DNA of 64,000 bases from Dermanyssus gallinae (Eukaryota > Arthropoda > Arachnida > Mesostigmata > Dermanyssidae), in contig QVRM01005676.1 in NCBI GenBank assembly GCA_003439945.1, forward strand, positions 143,507 to 207,506, read 5' to 3'. The notes beneath the pieces are model-generated. The model ran no database searches. It was not told the origin of the DNA and saw only the letters and a program-made list of their open reading frames with translations. The position numbers and the translations under genes were made by a program. The stretch's first letter is position 1. Each line of letters begins with the position of its first letter. Of this stretch, positions 1 to 12,600 are shown piece by piece.

Positions 1-520
1 GCGGCACCCTATTGTAAGCCGTCCCACTCTTCCTGCCAGAGGTCAATAGTATGTCTCATCCTTCTTGCGCTGGGGTTACCCTATAAGCGGCGGCGTTCGG
101 CTGTTTTTAGATCCCAGGGGATTGTTTCAGCAAGGACGAGGACCGCCGTCCGGTACGCCGCGATTGCTCTGAGGTCTCCGATCCTCCGGGCCCGACGCAG
201 GCGGGTCTCGTTAACGGCAAACTTTAGAGTTTCGACCAGGCCGGAGCTCCGTACAGGGCAACTGACTCGGCTGCCTTTGGATTGAACATTACTATGCACC
301 GTTAAGATTGTCGTGGTCCATAATTATTAGGCATAAGCCGTGCGAAGTTGTTTGCTGTCTTGATTGCCTTCTCAGTCGCCCGTCGCACGTGTTCAGTGCC
401 GCGGAGACTCCTGTCTAGGGTGACCCCGAGGTACCTGACCTCCGGCTGATTGCAGGGCCTGTAGAAAAGAGCTGGCCCCCTCTGCCGCCTCTGCCACAAC
501 CAACCGCACGTCTCCGCTGG
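1..520 (-). pseudogene. R1-like LINE, reverse transcriptase C-terminal fragment
   Basis: Read on the minus strand, 499-302 encodes a segment with the late RT motif 'YLGVTLDRSL' followed by a helical H-x-A-x-K stretch, and 299-81 encodes 'AIAAYRTAVLVLAETIPWDL'. The latter matches the AYRT...A..V..G..P..L...ER motif near the C-terminus of R1/Jockey-type LINE ORF2 proteins. The two parts are in different frames and contain stops, so this copy is dead. It continues past the left edge of the window. The clade name is inferred from motif style only. Confidence 0.65.
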
Positions 521-692
521 TCAGTTGTTGGACTATTTACCCTGATAAGTTGTGGGCATTGGGGACCACCTTGGAACCCATCTCCATAATTATGTCAGTG
601 TAAGTCTTTGTTTTTAGAAGGAAGGTTGTAGTGCTGGTCGAGCTCCTCTTACCACTTTTTGCCCCCCCCGCCCCCCGCCCCCCATGTGCGCC

Positions 693-1187
693 TTAGGGTG
701 ATAGCCCTAGTGATGGGCTCGCCGTCATCCCCCGACTCGCTGATTTGGCGCGACAAGACCCTGTCCTGCGACCTCGCCGGCGATACCCTGGAACTGGCAG
801 GTCATGTTCAACCATGCAGTCTTGTCTGAAGGATAGTCTTCTCGGGCGACTAGGATCCCTATGGCTCTCCTTCAAGATGCTGGCCCCAAGGTGCGTCACC
901 TTTGTGTAGGCGGCTGCTGGCCATTCTAAAGAGAGGAGACGCTTGAGACCCTCCTCTGCTTGGCAGTTTTCGATCTGAGCGGTGATGTTTTTAGCCTGCC
1001 GCTCTAGGGCAAAGGTGTCAGGTGTACACTGGCACCCCGAGTCCGCGGTCTCGTTGACGGTCTGTGTGCCACATTCCTTGCTTCGTCTTCGTGTGCCGCA
1101 ATCCTTCCTTCTTCCAAAAGAGGCTAAGACAGCCTTTTTTACCGCGACACGAAGTTCCTCCGCCAGACTTTTTACCATTATATCCAT
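693..1187 (-). pseudogene. LINE ORF1 (Gag-like) fragment
   Basis: An open 164-residue reading frame is rich in charged residues and carries the phrases 'KDCGTRRRSKECGTQTV' and 'LERQAKNITAQIENC', which look like the N-terminal coiled region of an R1/LOA-type LINE ORF1. It lies upstream, in minus-strand sense, of the RT C-terminal fragment at 1-520. The two are therefore probably ends of one internally deleted element. No zinc knuckle is present in the fragment. Function in a live element would be RNA binding. Assignment is tentative. Confidence 0.4.
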
Positions 1188-1249
1188 GTTTTTCTGCTGG
1201 CCGCGTAGTTGGTAGCTTCTGTGCGATGACAGTTATCTTGTCGAGATAG

Positions 1250-2142
1250 TTGCCTGAGACCGCTTCTTCGGGGTTACCCCAGGAGTAATGCTGTTCACCT
1301 TTTTGTTTTTTGCGTGGCCCAAATGGGGGCTGCTTTTCCCCGGGTTTTTCACCGGGAAAACATGACAGTGTCTTCTCTGAAGCTTAAATATTATAAATTA
1401 ATAATTTAGTATAGGAAAATTAAAGAAACAAATAAATATAAAACTAAATTTAATTCAACCGGCCTAGCTTAACTCGGTACTGTGGTCGCCGACGCTACCA
1501 CTCTCCTATCCACTCCCTGTGGACAACAGCGCTTCAGCAGGCGTTCTATCATTCTTCGTGGCTTGTTGTGGTTGTTATGTACAGTGTTGATAATGAGCAC
1601 TCAACTAGTGAGCGCTCATTTGCACTTATAAACATAGTTAATAACGTTCACAGTAAACTATATACATATACACAGTGGGCTAAATGCATGTACACTTTCG
1701 AAAGCCCGGTTAAGCTGGACTACCGGTCACTGCTCGGTCGATAGATGACGTTCGATTTCGAACGCTTCGAACACACGGACTTCTTTTTAAAAAAGAGAAA
1801 CAATAAAGTTTATCACAGTACCTTTGCAGTAATTACTAATCACGTTGGGCTTCCTACCGCTGAGCCGTCGAATGCAGTTGGTCAACCTATTATAGGCCTC
1901 AGGTTCTTGCACTCTTAAACCAAGTTTTACGGAGCAAAGCCAAACGCGACCGCACCTAACGACTGCTAAGGGTAGGCTGTATTTTGTGTTTATGTAAACG
2001 CCAATCTGTCGCAAAGACATTTTCCCTCAGAGACCGCAGAATTTGTTTGTGTGAAGAGTTGTCAGGTGCTGTAATGGTGCTATAAAAATCTACTTCGTGG
2101 CGAACACCTCAGATAGTCTACAGTTTGCCAGCCTCACAATCC
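1250..2142. other. Non-coding stretch 3' of gene B exon 6
   Basis: No confident gene. AT-rich sequence from about 1380 to 1450 is followed by unique-looking DNA. A minus-strand reading at 2010-1840 contains 'IGVYINTKYSLPLAVV', which loosely resembles the TG-x-x-L-x-x-x-x-RLQ-x-N region of CD36 proteins. It has no convincing splice context and the preceding PHF-type exon is missing, so it is not called as an exon. Confidence 0.4.
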
Positions 2143-2387
2143 CTAAGTAATATCACTAGACAATAGAATGCTTCCATGCTTTTTCGGTGTACAGAGGACA
2201 TACTCATCAATTTCGCGGTTCCCGGTCTCATTAAAGAGATCGCTGCCTCCGGCAAAGCGAGCGATTCCTTCGCCGTTGATAACGTACTTTTTTTGAAAAT
2301 ACAAAGACCACGGCTTGCAAAACGGATCTATATGTAAGTACTTTACACTCCTTGGCGGTTCTTCAAAAGCCGGATACAGCTCACCAT
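2143..2387 (-). CDS. Gene B exon 6 (CD36 ectodomain, cysteine region)
   Basis: Minus-strand acceptor 'ctctttgcag' precedes 2387. The exon starts with two bases completing a split codon, the same phase as gene A exon 6. It encodes 'HIDPFCKPWSLYFQKKY' and 'GIARFAGGSDLFNETGN', matching the family pattern LCRSxxxxxxxxxxxxGIxxxRFxxxxxxFxxxxxN, then 'YVLCTPKK'. It aligns directly with gene A exon 6. The 3' end is uncertain: the frame stops at 2143, but a donor a few codons earlier (TCTA|gtgata) is possible. Gene A has an intron inside the region that appears continuous here. Confidence 0.75.
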
Positions 2388-2794
2388 CTGCAAAGAGATA
2401 CCGCCAAGTACTAATTACTGTCATCATACCCTTGACAATTCTTTATATCCGGAGAAAGATCGTCTTATTTATCAATAACAGTACGAAAAACAGTACTTAA
2501 GTGCTAATATAAGCACTTTATTGTCAAGCGCTAGCATACGTGTCTGGTAATGGACAGTATATACAGAGGCTACATATTATATATTTGAGTTTTGTTCACA
2601 ATTTTGATTTAAACAGCATGATAGTTTATAGTGGATAAATAAAAAAAAAATCGGCGCCAACAGCAGCGGCACCAGCAACGAGCTGTAAGTGGGATAAGAT
2701 TTTTACCTCGTTCCTAATGGCCCGTTATTCTTCACCGTTACATTAATCGCTCTCTGCATTGTACACTTTGATCGCCATGTCTAAAAATGAATGT

Positions 2795-2867
<73 letters not shown>

Positions 2868-3597
2868 TTATTTTTATGGAGGAGGGTTAAATACTTTTAC
2901 GCACTATTGCTGCGAGTAGAAAAGGAGAAGATCCCAATTCCTATCTCGAGCAGTGTGGGACTCGATCCCAGCGGATGGATGTTAGCCCGCTGAGACCGAT
3001 ACCCACTAAACGCACCTCCCCCCTTAAGCTTCACTCTCTGATGGCCCAGATCTCCATAGAACAGTACTATGGGCCATCAGGAGAAGTGGTTAGTGCCACT
3101 CGGATCATTTGGCCGGGGTCACTCATGGGTTTCCCCAACGTTCGCCGTGTCCTGTACTAACACTTGCGAAGCCGCGTTATTCGGATTTGCGTGGTCTTCT
3201 AGTACAGTCGGCGGAAATCTTGCTCTCCTGAGCCTTCCCAAAGCTCCTTTCTCCTTTAGCACCGCCGTAGCCATAGCTACTCCTAGCTTCCATCCTGAAT
3301 TTGTGTTGCATATGTAGTCTACGAACTCCTTAAGAGTTCCTCTGGGGGGATCAGGAATGTTTGCTCCTCTTCCATCTCTTTCATTAATTCATTTGTTTCT
3401 GAGTTTTGCGACTGCTGTGGCTCTAGCCTGTTCCAGTACCTGGCACTTTAGGAGACACTTGTGGGTCGGATCATCATCCGTTCCCTCTTGGCAGTAAACA
3501 CAGCTCGCTGAGGGAGCTTTTCCAATTCGAAAGAGGTATGTCTGGAAGTCCCCATGTCCCGTGAGGACCTGCGTGAGGTAATGGTTTAGTTCTCCAC

Positions 3598-3655
<58 letters not shown>

Positions 3656-6600
3656 AAAAAATCTGTATGCGCGTATATATATATAAAAAATGTCAGATAA
3701 GTCTGACCAGTCTTCAGGAAATTATTAGAAAGGCCGGTGAGCAATAACAAATGTAGAATAGTTTAAGATCAATTAACACTAAAGTGTTTCCCAGCTTTAA
3801 CAAACAAAACAGTTCAGTACACTAGTTGAACGTTGGCAATGTAAGATGTGATTATTTATATTCTAAACATACAAGTTCCCCTTGAATAATAATCGAAACT
3901 CTTTGTACACACGGTTCATATCTCTTTAATAACGCCGTGTCTATCTTTTCATTTTTAATAACCTAATTTACTCCTTTTTAACTGTACTGTACAGCACTTC
4001 CATGATTTGTTAGTTAATAAGAATTTATTTCATCTTTGGCAACGCAGTTTATGACTAGATTATGTTAATAAATGTACATAGATTGAAAGATCCTTTGCCG
4101 CTCCGATGCGCACGTCGTCCTGCATTGAAAACGCTCCACAGCCCCTAATCGGTGAAGGAACACTTATCTATAGGAAGTACTAGAGCTGGCCAATCATTGA
4201 AACTGGAATTGTCCTGGCAGCCAGAGCCCTCTAGGGGAATTGCAATGGTTTAGCTTGCGAAGAGTTTACTATGGTTACGGGGTCTGGTGTTTGTCTGGTC
4301 TTGCGAGGTCTTGTTCTGCTCCGCCCTGGCCCGGGCCCGCAGAAAGTTGACGTATCGCTACGAAGGAGGATCTTGTCGGTCATATGATAAATAATACCGC
4401 AACATGGGTGGCAGGCATCTACTCTGAGAAGCTATTATGCATGAGAAGACGCGGCTGGAGAAAACTCGCCGCGCTCGCCACGGAGACACGCAGGTGCCAT
4501 CGGGTAGTTTTGATAAGCTTGTCCCTTAAGAGGCTAGCACAATCCAGCCCTCCGTAAAGCGGCTCGACGCATTTGGGTCTGCGAGCTGTGGTCAGAATGA
4601 GATTCATAAGGGCCGGTGGAGCACGGGGCTTCTTACCCACGGTTCAAAAATAATGCCACACGTTTCCAAACTCCGGTGTGGGTACGTTTGAGGTTTTTAG
4701 TGGGACCGCAAATAGTAGCGGGCTGATACCCGTAGGCCAGTACCAATAGTTAGTGCATTAGCGTTTTCAAACCTCCTATACAAAATACGAGGAGCCACCA
4801 AAACTGCAAGTCTTGGCATTATCCGAGCCGGTATCTGCGCGAGCAAATAAGAGTAAGCGCAACTGTGTGGGCAAAACCGCTGAAACTTTGCGACGTCAAG
4901 GGAAATGCATATTAGTCGCGTAGTACTCGCTGCGCGAGGCCCAGCAGTGCTGTTTGGGAGAAGCTAAGGGTGACTCACATATTTGTTCGGTCTTTGCGGG
5001 CCACCATTAATTTAATTTGTCATTGTCGCGAGCATCCTTCGCGGCGACCCCATGATTAGGGGACTGCCGGCTTTAAGCCGTTCATGTATCAAGACCGGCT
5101 TCTAAAAGTCGGGGGAAATTGCAGTTTGCAAGCGAGCTACGTCAAGTGCGTCCTTCGGTACTGCTCGCTGACGACTTTTAAATCGAACTGATTGTTATAA
5201 ATATCCACGCGGGCTGATCCTATTATTTAAAGACATATTGGCATAATAAGCGAATTTACAGACTGTTACGACAGCTGGTCACCGGTGTATATATAAGAAG
5301 TGGTTACTGTTTTCAGAAACCCTTGTCCTGCGTGTTCTGCAAAAGGAAGATATTTTTTGTTTAATTTGAATTATATGGCTAATAAAGCTTTAACTTGTCA
5401 GCTCTGCGTCAGCCGGCTCCTGATAGTAAAGCAGGTTTGGTGGGGTGAGTAGATGAAGGGAGGTCCGGTTATTGCATAGAATATCATCAGGTGCATATAT
5501 ATAGGGTGTCAACGAATTTATATTGTCATCCTGTCGTGGCCCATTCGAGGGCTGTTAAGGCTATTGCCAATACGGGGGGACCGTTCTGCACGAGGACCCC
5601 CGCCCCGGACGGTTAACGCCCCGGGTGACACCCGGTAGTACCGTCCGAGACGCCTGCTGCCTTGGCTTAATAGGCAAAACGAGTGAGAAGTGGCCACATG
5701 ATAGCAGACCACCGGTCGAGAGAACCTTCTGGCCCCGTAATCACGGGGAACCCCTGCGCTGGAGTGGGTCTAACTTAATAACATATTTGCTGTAGTGTCA
5801 TCGTCGTCTGCTAACGTATCGGCAACAGGACGGTCAACGTGTCGCAGACGTTGACCGTCCTGTTGATCGGCCACCGGGCTCGAATGACCGGTGACGCCAC
5901 CGGTCATTCGAGCCCGGTGGCGTGGTGCATTCACCTGCGCCTCGCGACGGACGCGAAGAGCCACACAAGTGCGCGGCTCCAAGCCCCACCGTTGCACATG
6001 TATGTTAATGAAGGGTCGTCTATGAAGCAAAACAAAAGGCAGTCTCGTGGACGTTAAATCTTGGCTGAGGGTCAGCCCAAAAAGAGTATACGGTCAAATT
6101 GTCCTCACTCTAGAGTATATCGGTAACGGACCTTTATCTGTCTGTGAATAACTTACTTGTGCCTTCTAGTTTATTGCATCGAGCATCGTACCATTGAAGT
6201 GCACTGAAAATTAAACGATATTTATATGTTTATTATAACCACATCTAGCCGTTCTATAAGCCATGCGAGATAATGTATGTGACACGCTACACCAACCGAT
6301 ATCTTAAGCTAACTGGTCTATTGGAAAAGCCTATTTTGGATAGCTTAGGTGATACCAATAGTATTTAAATAATAAATATCTGATACGTGTAAAACATGCA
6401 TTCTATCAACAGCAATATAGAGAAAATTCAGTAAACAAAGCCCAAAGATTGAAGGTGGTGGAACAGACACTGCACCGAGGCCAAGCGAGCTCAAATCCGG
6501 CTAAAATAACTTGCCCACAATGAACTCTCTGCTAGCCTCAGCGAAATCTCTGTACAGAAAGACTTAAAAACGCCAAAGCTGCATTTCAAGAGCTCCGCGA

Positions 6601-9600
6601 ACAAAAAAATACTGATGGAAGCTGAACGCGCGCCTCATATCTGGCTAAGTCACGGAACGCCAACCAGGTCCACTTGTCCAATAGAGCCAGACGCTCTGCA
6701 GTCGCACTTCAAAAAATCTTCGCGGCCAAGGATACGATTCCAACGCACATCCCTCAATATACCAGTGTATGGTCCGAGGTGGACAAACTTTTGCGAGATG
6801 TTTCTCAAATTTCTCAAAAGTCTCAAGCTTTACTTACGCGAGAAAGACTTCTGTATTGCAGAAATTTATGAAGCCATCGCTCATCTGCCTACACGGAAGG
6901 CTTGCGGGCTCGACGGCATTTATAACGAACATCTGAAGTCAGCCTTTGTACTTACTCCGCAGTGGACATTCCTCTTCAATGCCTGTTTGGCTCAGGAAAG
7001 GGTTCCGGCTAACTGGAGAGACTGTGTTATGAGTGTCATTCCGAAAGGGAAAGGCTGTCCGTCAGATCCCTCGTCCTGGAGAGGTATATCGAAGAAAAGT
7101 TGTGTTTACAAGCTCCTATCCACACTACTAGTCCGCCGCCTCACACCTTCTCTTGAGTTCAGAGGAGTCCTTCCCGATGAACAACATGGATTTAGGACGG
7201 GCAGGTCGACGATCTCGGCGTGCCAAAAACGGATAGAAGAAGTGCAATCGACGCTAGCAAGGCGCGGACAGCCTCTTCTTTCCATCTTCTTAGATTTAAA
7301 AGCAGCATTTAATTCAGGATCACGCTTGATAGTGTTAGAGAAGCTCGCGGAATCTGCTGTACCACTCAGAATACTAGAACTCCTACGAACTATTTTACAG
7401 AAGAATATGATCTCAATCGACAACAGGGTTGTGATACGCGATAGTCTCGAGCAGACGACGGGGTTCGCACAGGGGGATAACATCAGCCCGCTACTATTCG
7501 CGGCTCTCATAAGCGATCTACCTTCACGGATAACCACGAGGCATCCGCTTGTCAAAGTCATTATGTACGCTGACGATCTGGTGATGTTCAGTACGAGCAG
7601 ACACCACTTGCAAGAAGCAATAGCCACAATGACGAAGTACGTCAGCGAGGTTGGCCTTGCCATCAACAACAGTCAAACTGAGGCGCTCAAATTCCGCAGA
7701 GGAGGTCGCCTGGCTGCTAGCGACGAACCCCGCCTGGGGGGTGCGCCAGTCAAGTATATGAATTCCTTTACATACCTCCACATAACTCTCACCACAACAG
7801 GGACTGCGGTTCGCCTGCGCGTTGAACAACGGGTGAGAAAAGCTCTAATTGCGTCAACACACGGAGTGCAGCTGAATCAACGACACCTCAACATGAGCGA
7901 CCTCGCAACGCTGGAGAGAGTTAAGCCCGCGTTCTTAAAGCGAGTTCTGGGCCTGCACTCCTCTGCTCGCAACCGCCTGGTTCATGTACTGGCAGGGACC
8001 TCGCTATTCGTAGAAGATACTCAGAAGATGTATGGGCTGCAGGAGACAGGGGCATACAAGGCGTTCGTTCAGCTTCAGGAGGACAAACTGGCCAACATAG
8101 ACCCTGATATCTTCATAACACGTGCAATGACTGACGACGGCTACCACCACCAATTATGCAGTGCAGAAGGCTTCCACGACCCGGTGCTGACTGCAGATGT
8201 AAATATTGTCATACTGAATGCTCTAAATATCACGGTCTTGTTTGCAGGAGCATTGGGTCTCTAAATCAGCTGGCCCGTTTAATGTCACCATAACTATGTA
8301 TATTGTATAAGACTATATTTTTAAAAAAAATTGTAACTGCATTTGTAAGCTCCAGACGCCGAGCCGAATCCTTGTACTTAGGTATTATCGACACTAAATG
8401 TGTGAATAATAGGATTGGTTATACAATTCAGTGAACACAATTACAACTCATTTCTAACATTTTGGAAAAAACGCAGCTTTTAAAATACTCAACTAATTGT
8501 CGTCGATACGGTAAATTTGGTTGACCCTTGCAGTATCAGTATACACCTGGTGAGTTTCCCACTCGACACCGTTCCGTTTCGAAAAATATGCATACATTCC
8601 GGGTTTCGAAAAACCAAATCGCCTATATGCGATATCATTCTTGGCCAAAAATGCGTCGTAGAAACTGTACCCATTCCACAGAAAGAAAACCGTGTTACAA
8701 CAATTTTACCGATATTTAAAACTTCCTGATCTAAAAGACATCACTCGACGGCAAAAAAATATTTAATGTTTCTGTTTTACAATCATCAACGGAAGATTGA
8801 TTGATTATATCTCATTAAATAAAATTCTCTCTCTAAATCTGACCCAATTACAATGAAATTGAATGGTCTAATAAAACGCAGCAAACCTTGTAAGATAAGT
8901 TGTTGTATTAGTTCCTTCAGTCACTTTGTTGCAAGATGATGTCACGAAGTCATCGACACTCAAGCAATAATATTACTAGCAATATTGTAAATATAACAAA
9001 ATTAATTTATTAGTTAGTAGTAATAATAATAATAATAATAATAAACCTTTGTTCCAAAAATTATTATTCACACAACTCATGTTGGAAATTGTACAAACCG
9101 TATGCAACCCAATTTGTAGGTACGAATGTTGTGCCACCGACATGCTCGTGCTCACCACTTTTTCACTGTTTTCTGTAGAAGAATTGACTAGAATAATCTA
9201 AACAAATATTAACAAAGATGGCGCTATCCACCAGTATTGAATTTCCATCTACACTACGCGCGACAACTTTAAATGTAACGCTACTGAATGACTATAAAAT
9301 AATCCATCAATTTACAAGTACTTTTGAAAAAACAAATCATTTACTTTTACTATACGCAGTACATTTTTAGTACAAAAACCAATGTGGGGTACAGCAGGCA
9401 GACCCTTGTGATCCGGTGCTCTACTGTCTACTGATAATTTACCAACTGCTTTCGTTTCTGGAGTCGAAAATTAAGTCGTGGTGCTTAGACGGTGGATCGA
9501 TTGGCGGCATTCTTGACTTCGCGCTTGGTGATGGAAAAAGGTAATCGAATATGGTGTCACCTCTGGGCTGCAACTTAACGTGTCAAAATGTGAGCTGCTC

Positions 9601-12600
9601 ATTACATCATCCGATACCGCTTTTCGTGACGAGTGCTTGCACCTGACACAGAGCCTGCTTCCCAACATCAAATTATGCGCCGATGAAAACGTCGAGCTTC
9701 TTGGAGCTTCCCTCGCAATGGCCGCGGCAAAACTCGCCCTGAACTGGAAGTACGAGTTGATGGATATCTGGTGTTCCAGGTTGAGATCTCTGGATGCGCA
9801 ACCCGCTTACCAAGATGTCCCTTCTTCGCTGCACCATCTGCCCAGAAAGAAAAACATTCTACAACAATTTGACGGGACCAGGCTTCCCTTCGTAACTCAG
9901 CCGAATCTCTGGGAGTCTGACGTGCAACGCAGTTCGCCCAGACTGCATTATTTGGCTCAATCGCTAGTCGTAGACGAGTTCATTTTGCCATTATTTTTCG
10001 GCACGACAAGCCGTTCCTAGAACGGCTCATGGAGTTAAACAAAATGAATTCGCCGCGTGGTGCTTGATGGCACACGCCAGTCCACCCTGCATGCTGTTGT
10101 AGTCGAAGCCATTCAAAAGGAAAACCTGGACAACACGCTTCATGCACTTGGCAAGACACGCCTTCTAGCAGCTTTCAGTGAATCAAGCGTCAAATGGCTT
10201 CAAGCCATGCCTTTGCCGCAGCTGAGACAAATGCTGGACAATACAACACTCCGAATCGTTGCTGGCCTGCGGTTAGGGGTGGCCGTATAAAAGTTTTCGG
10301 GCTGACCCTCAGCCAAGATTTTACGTCCACGGAACTGTTTCACATTGCTTCATAGACGGACCCCCATAAATACAAATGTGAAACGGTGGGGCTCGAACCC
10401 GCGCATTTATGTGTCATCTCCGATTGCGAGGCGCAGACTTAAGCCACCACGCCACCGGGCTCGACAGGGGGGGCCGTATGCGCGCCTTATGCTTGCTCCC
10501 TTTGCGACACACCGGTGTCGCGAAGACGGAAGAGCATGGCCTCAGCTGTTCTAGGAGCTGCGGAAGACACTCGCGCCACGCCGCCCTTAACAAAGTGATT
10601 TCAAAGATGCCGCATGCATTTCGCAAACGTGGCCTACAGAAAAGAGCCAGTACGACTCAGTTTAACGCCCAGATGGGATGACCTTGGTTGCCTGGTCCTT
10701 CGGAAAGGCCCTTGCGTGGGACGCAACCGTGTAGGACACGCTGACGCCGTCTTACAGGAGTCGAGCCTGAAGATCACAAACCGCGGTTGTCAATTCAGCA
10801 GAGCAGCGAAAAAATCTGAAGTACCTGTATCGCGAGTTGGAGGCAACTCCTATAGTACAGCCAGTCGCGATAGAAACAATGGGGGCTATGGGCGAATCTA
10901 CAGTAAGTTTTCTGAGAGAAACTTGTGAAAGATCAGCAAGCGAGAGGGCTGAGAAAAGGTCAGGAGAATTTCTGCTGCAGAGAGTACTCATTGAAGTGCA
11001 ACGTAGTTTCAAACTATATATTAGTGACAACAACAGCCATGTGTTAAGTCTAACCTAATTTTGCCGTTACCCGTCAATATCAATGTTGAAATCTGCGCAA
11101 CAAGTATACGCAAATCAATCACGAAAAGCAATTATCCGAAACAAAAACAAAAGAATATTTCATGGTACTCTTAAAAATGCAACTTTAATAGGAGTTTCGT
11201 GATTCAGGCCTCGGCAAAGACTACATCAAACAAAGTTCGAAATGATGCCTCTTTGTGTAAATAACAGTCGACCGTAGAAGGTTACTAAAAAGGCTAAATT
11301 AACGTATAAACAACAAAAGCTGAACGAACTCCTTAAGGTGCAACATCGGCCGTACAATCGATTACATTCAACATACATTTACTAGATGTTTTACAGATTT
11401 AATCAGTGACGATTTCTACTTGGAACGAGCGAGTTATCCACGCTTTATTAGTCATGTCTTAACCGGAGAGCAAATCTGAAGGTGCGGACGGAATCAACGA
11501 TGCATCGCTTGAGGAAGGATACAGCGCCCGGCGGAGTCCGCAATGACGAATGGAATTCAAGTAATTTAAGTATCACTCGTAAATTATTACCTAATCAAAC
11601 AATAAATAGTAGATAATATATGTTAGATAGGTTTATCGCCCGATCGAAAAGCATCACTCTTCTCGATTTTCCGGGTAAAGCCGGTGTACCATCTGAGTGT
11701 GACGGAGGGTGTAGAACGTGCGTCCAGTTACGTGTATAAGTAACTAAACGTACTGACACGCATCTTGCTTGGCACGTTGCTGTTTTTTTGTTATTCTATG
11801 GTAATCAATCGGTGATCAGGTATTGATGAAGGTGTCGCTGTGGCTGCACTAATCATTACCGGTAATAACATATCCAATTAAATATAACAAAAAAAAAGCT
11901 GTCCACGTATTTACCTAGTTAGTTCTGGTCAAAGGCCAATATTAATGATAATTTTCAGTTAAAGTCGCTACTACTAACTATATTTGTCACATGCCTTGAA
12001 GTATAGCAGGGCTGACACTCCTCCTAAGGAGAGAAATCAAAACAATGTGGCGTGCGGATGATATTTACACAGTGCTCATGCTCTAATACAATATATTGTT
12101 AAAGCAGAAGTACGCAGACACTTTCTCAGTGCATATATACTTAATAAATATTTTCTTGAACAAGTGGGCTAGATCTGGTATTAAATTGTTTTTTTTTTGT
12201 ACTACAAACGTGCAAACATAACTTACCCGGTGAAAAAGTACTCGTTTACGGTGGTACGCACAAAGATTGTCTTCTTACTATCCATTTCAAACCGCCCACG
12301 CGTTGAGCCATCAGGTCCGAAATAAAGCATAATGGCATAGTTTATAGTCGTCAACTTGTCGCTTAGGCTGCCGTTCGACAAACTTGGTCTAAAGAAGAAA
12401 GTTTCGAGGTGGTCAAACTGAAGAGAACCATTCCTGAATTTCACTTTCTTTTTTTCTTTCTTAACCCTGTATGGAATGTACCCAAAACAAACGCACAGTC
12501 ACTTTTATTTTAGCAATATGTCAATCAGTTTAAATAATAGATTGCATTTTCGCTTATTAACTCACCACCGTTTTTTAAGTATAAAGCCCTAGACAAATAG

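Noticed and set aside
2802..2863. CRISPR-like or satellite array
   Set aside because: Simple dinucleotide repeat without spacers.
5770..6057. 86- and 72-codon frames on both strands
   Set aside because: They are translations of the hairpins and the SINE; the symmetry of the palindrome keeps both strands open.
7106..7829. 187- and 101-codon minus frames
   Set aside because: Antisense shadows of the RT ORF at 6615-8264.
10289..10465. Functional tRNA gene suggested by the B box
   Set aside because: The head cannot be completed to a full tRNA by eye, and it is repeated with a common non-tRNA tail and target-site duplications, so it is a SINE.
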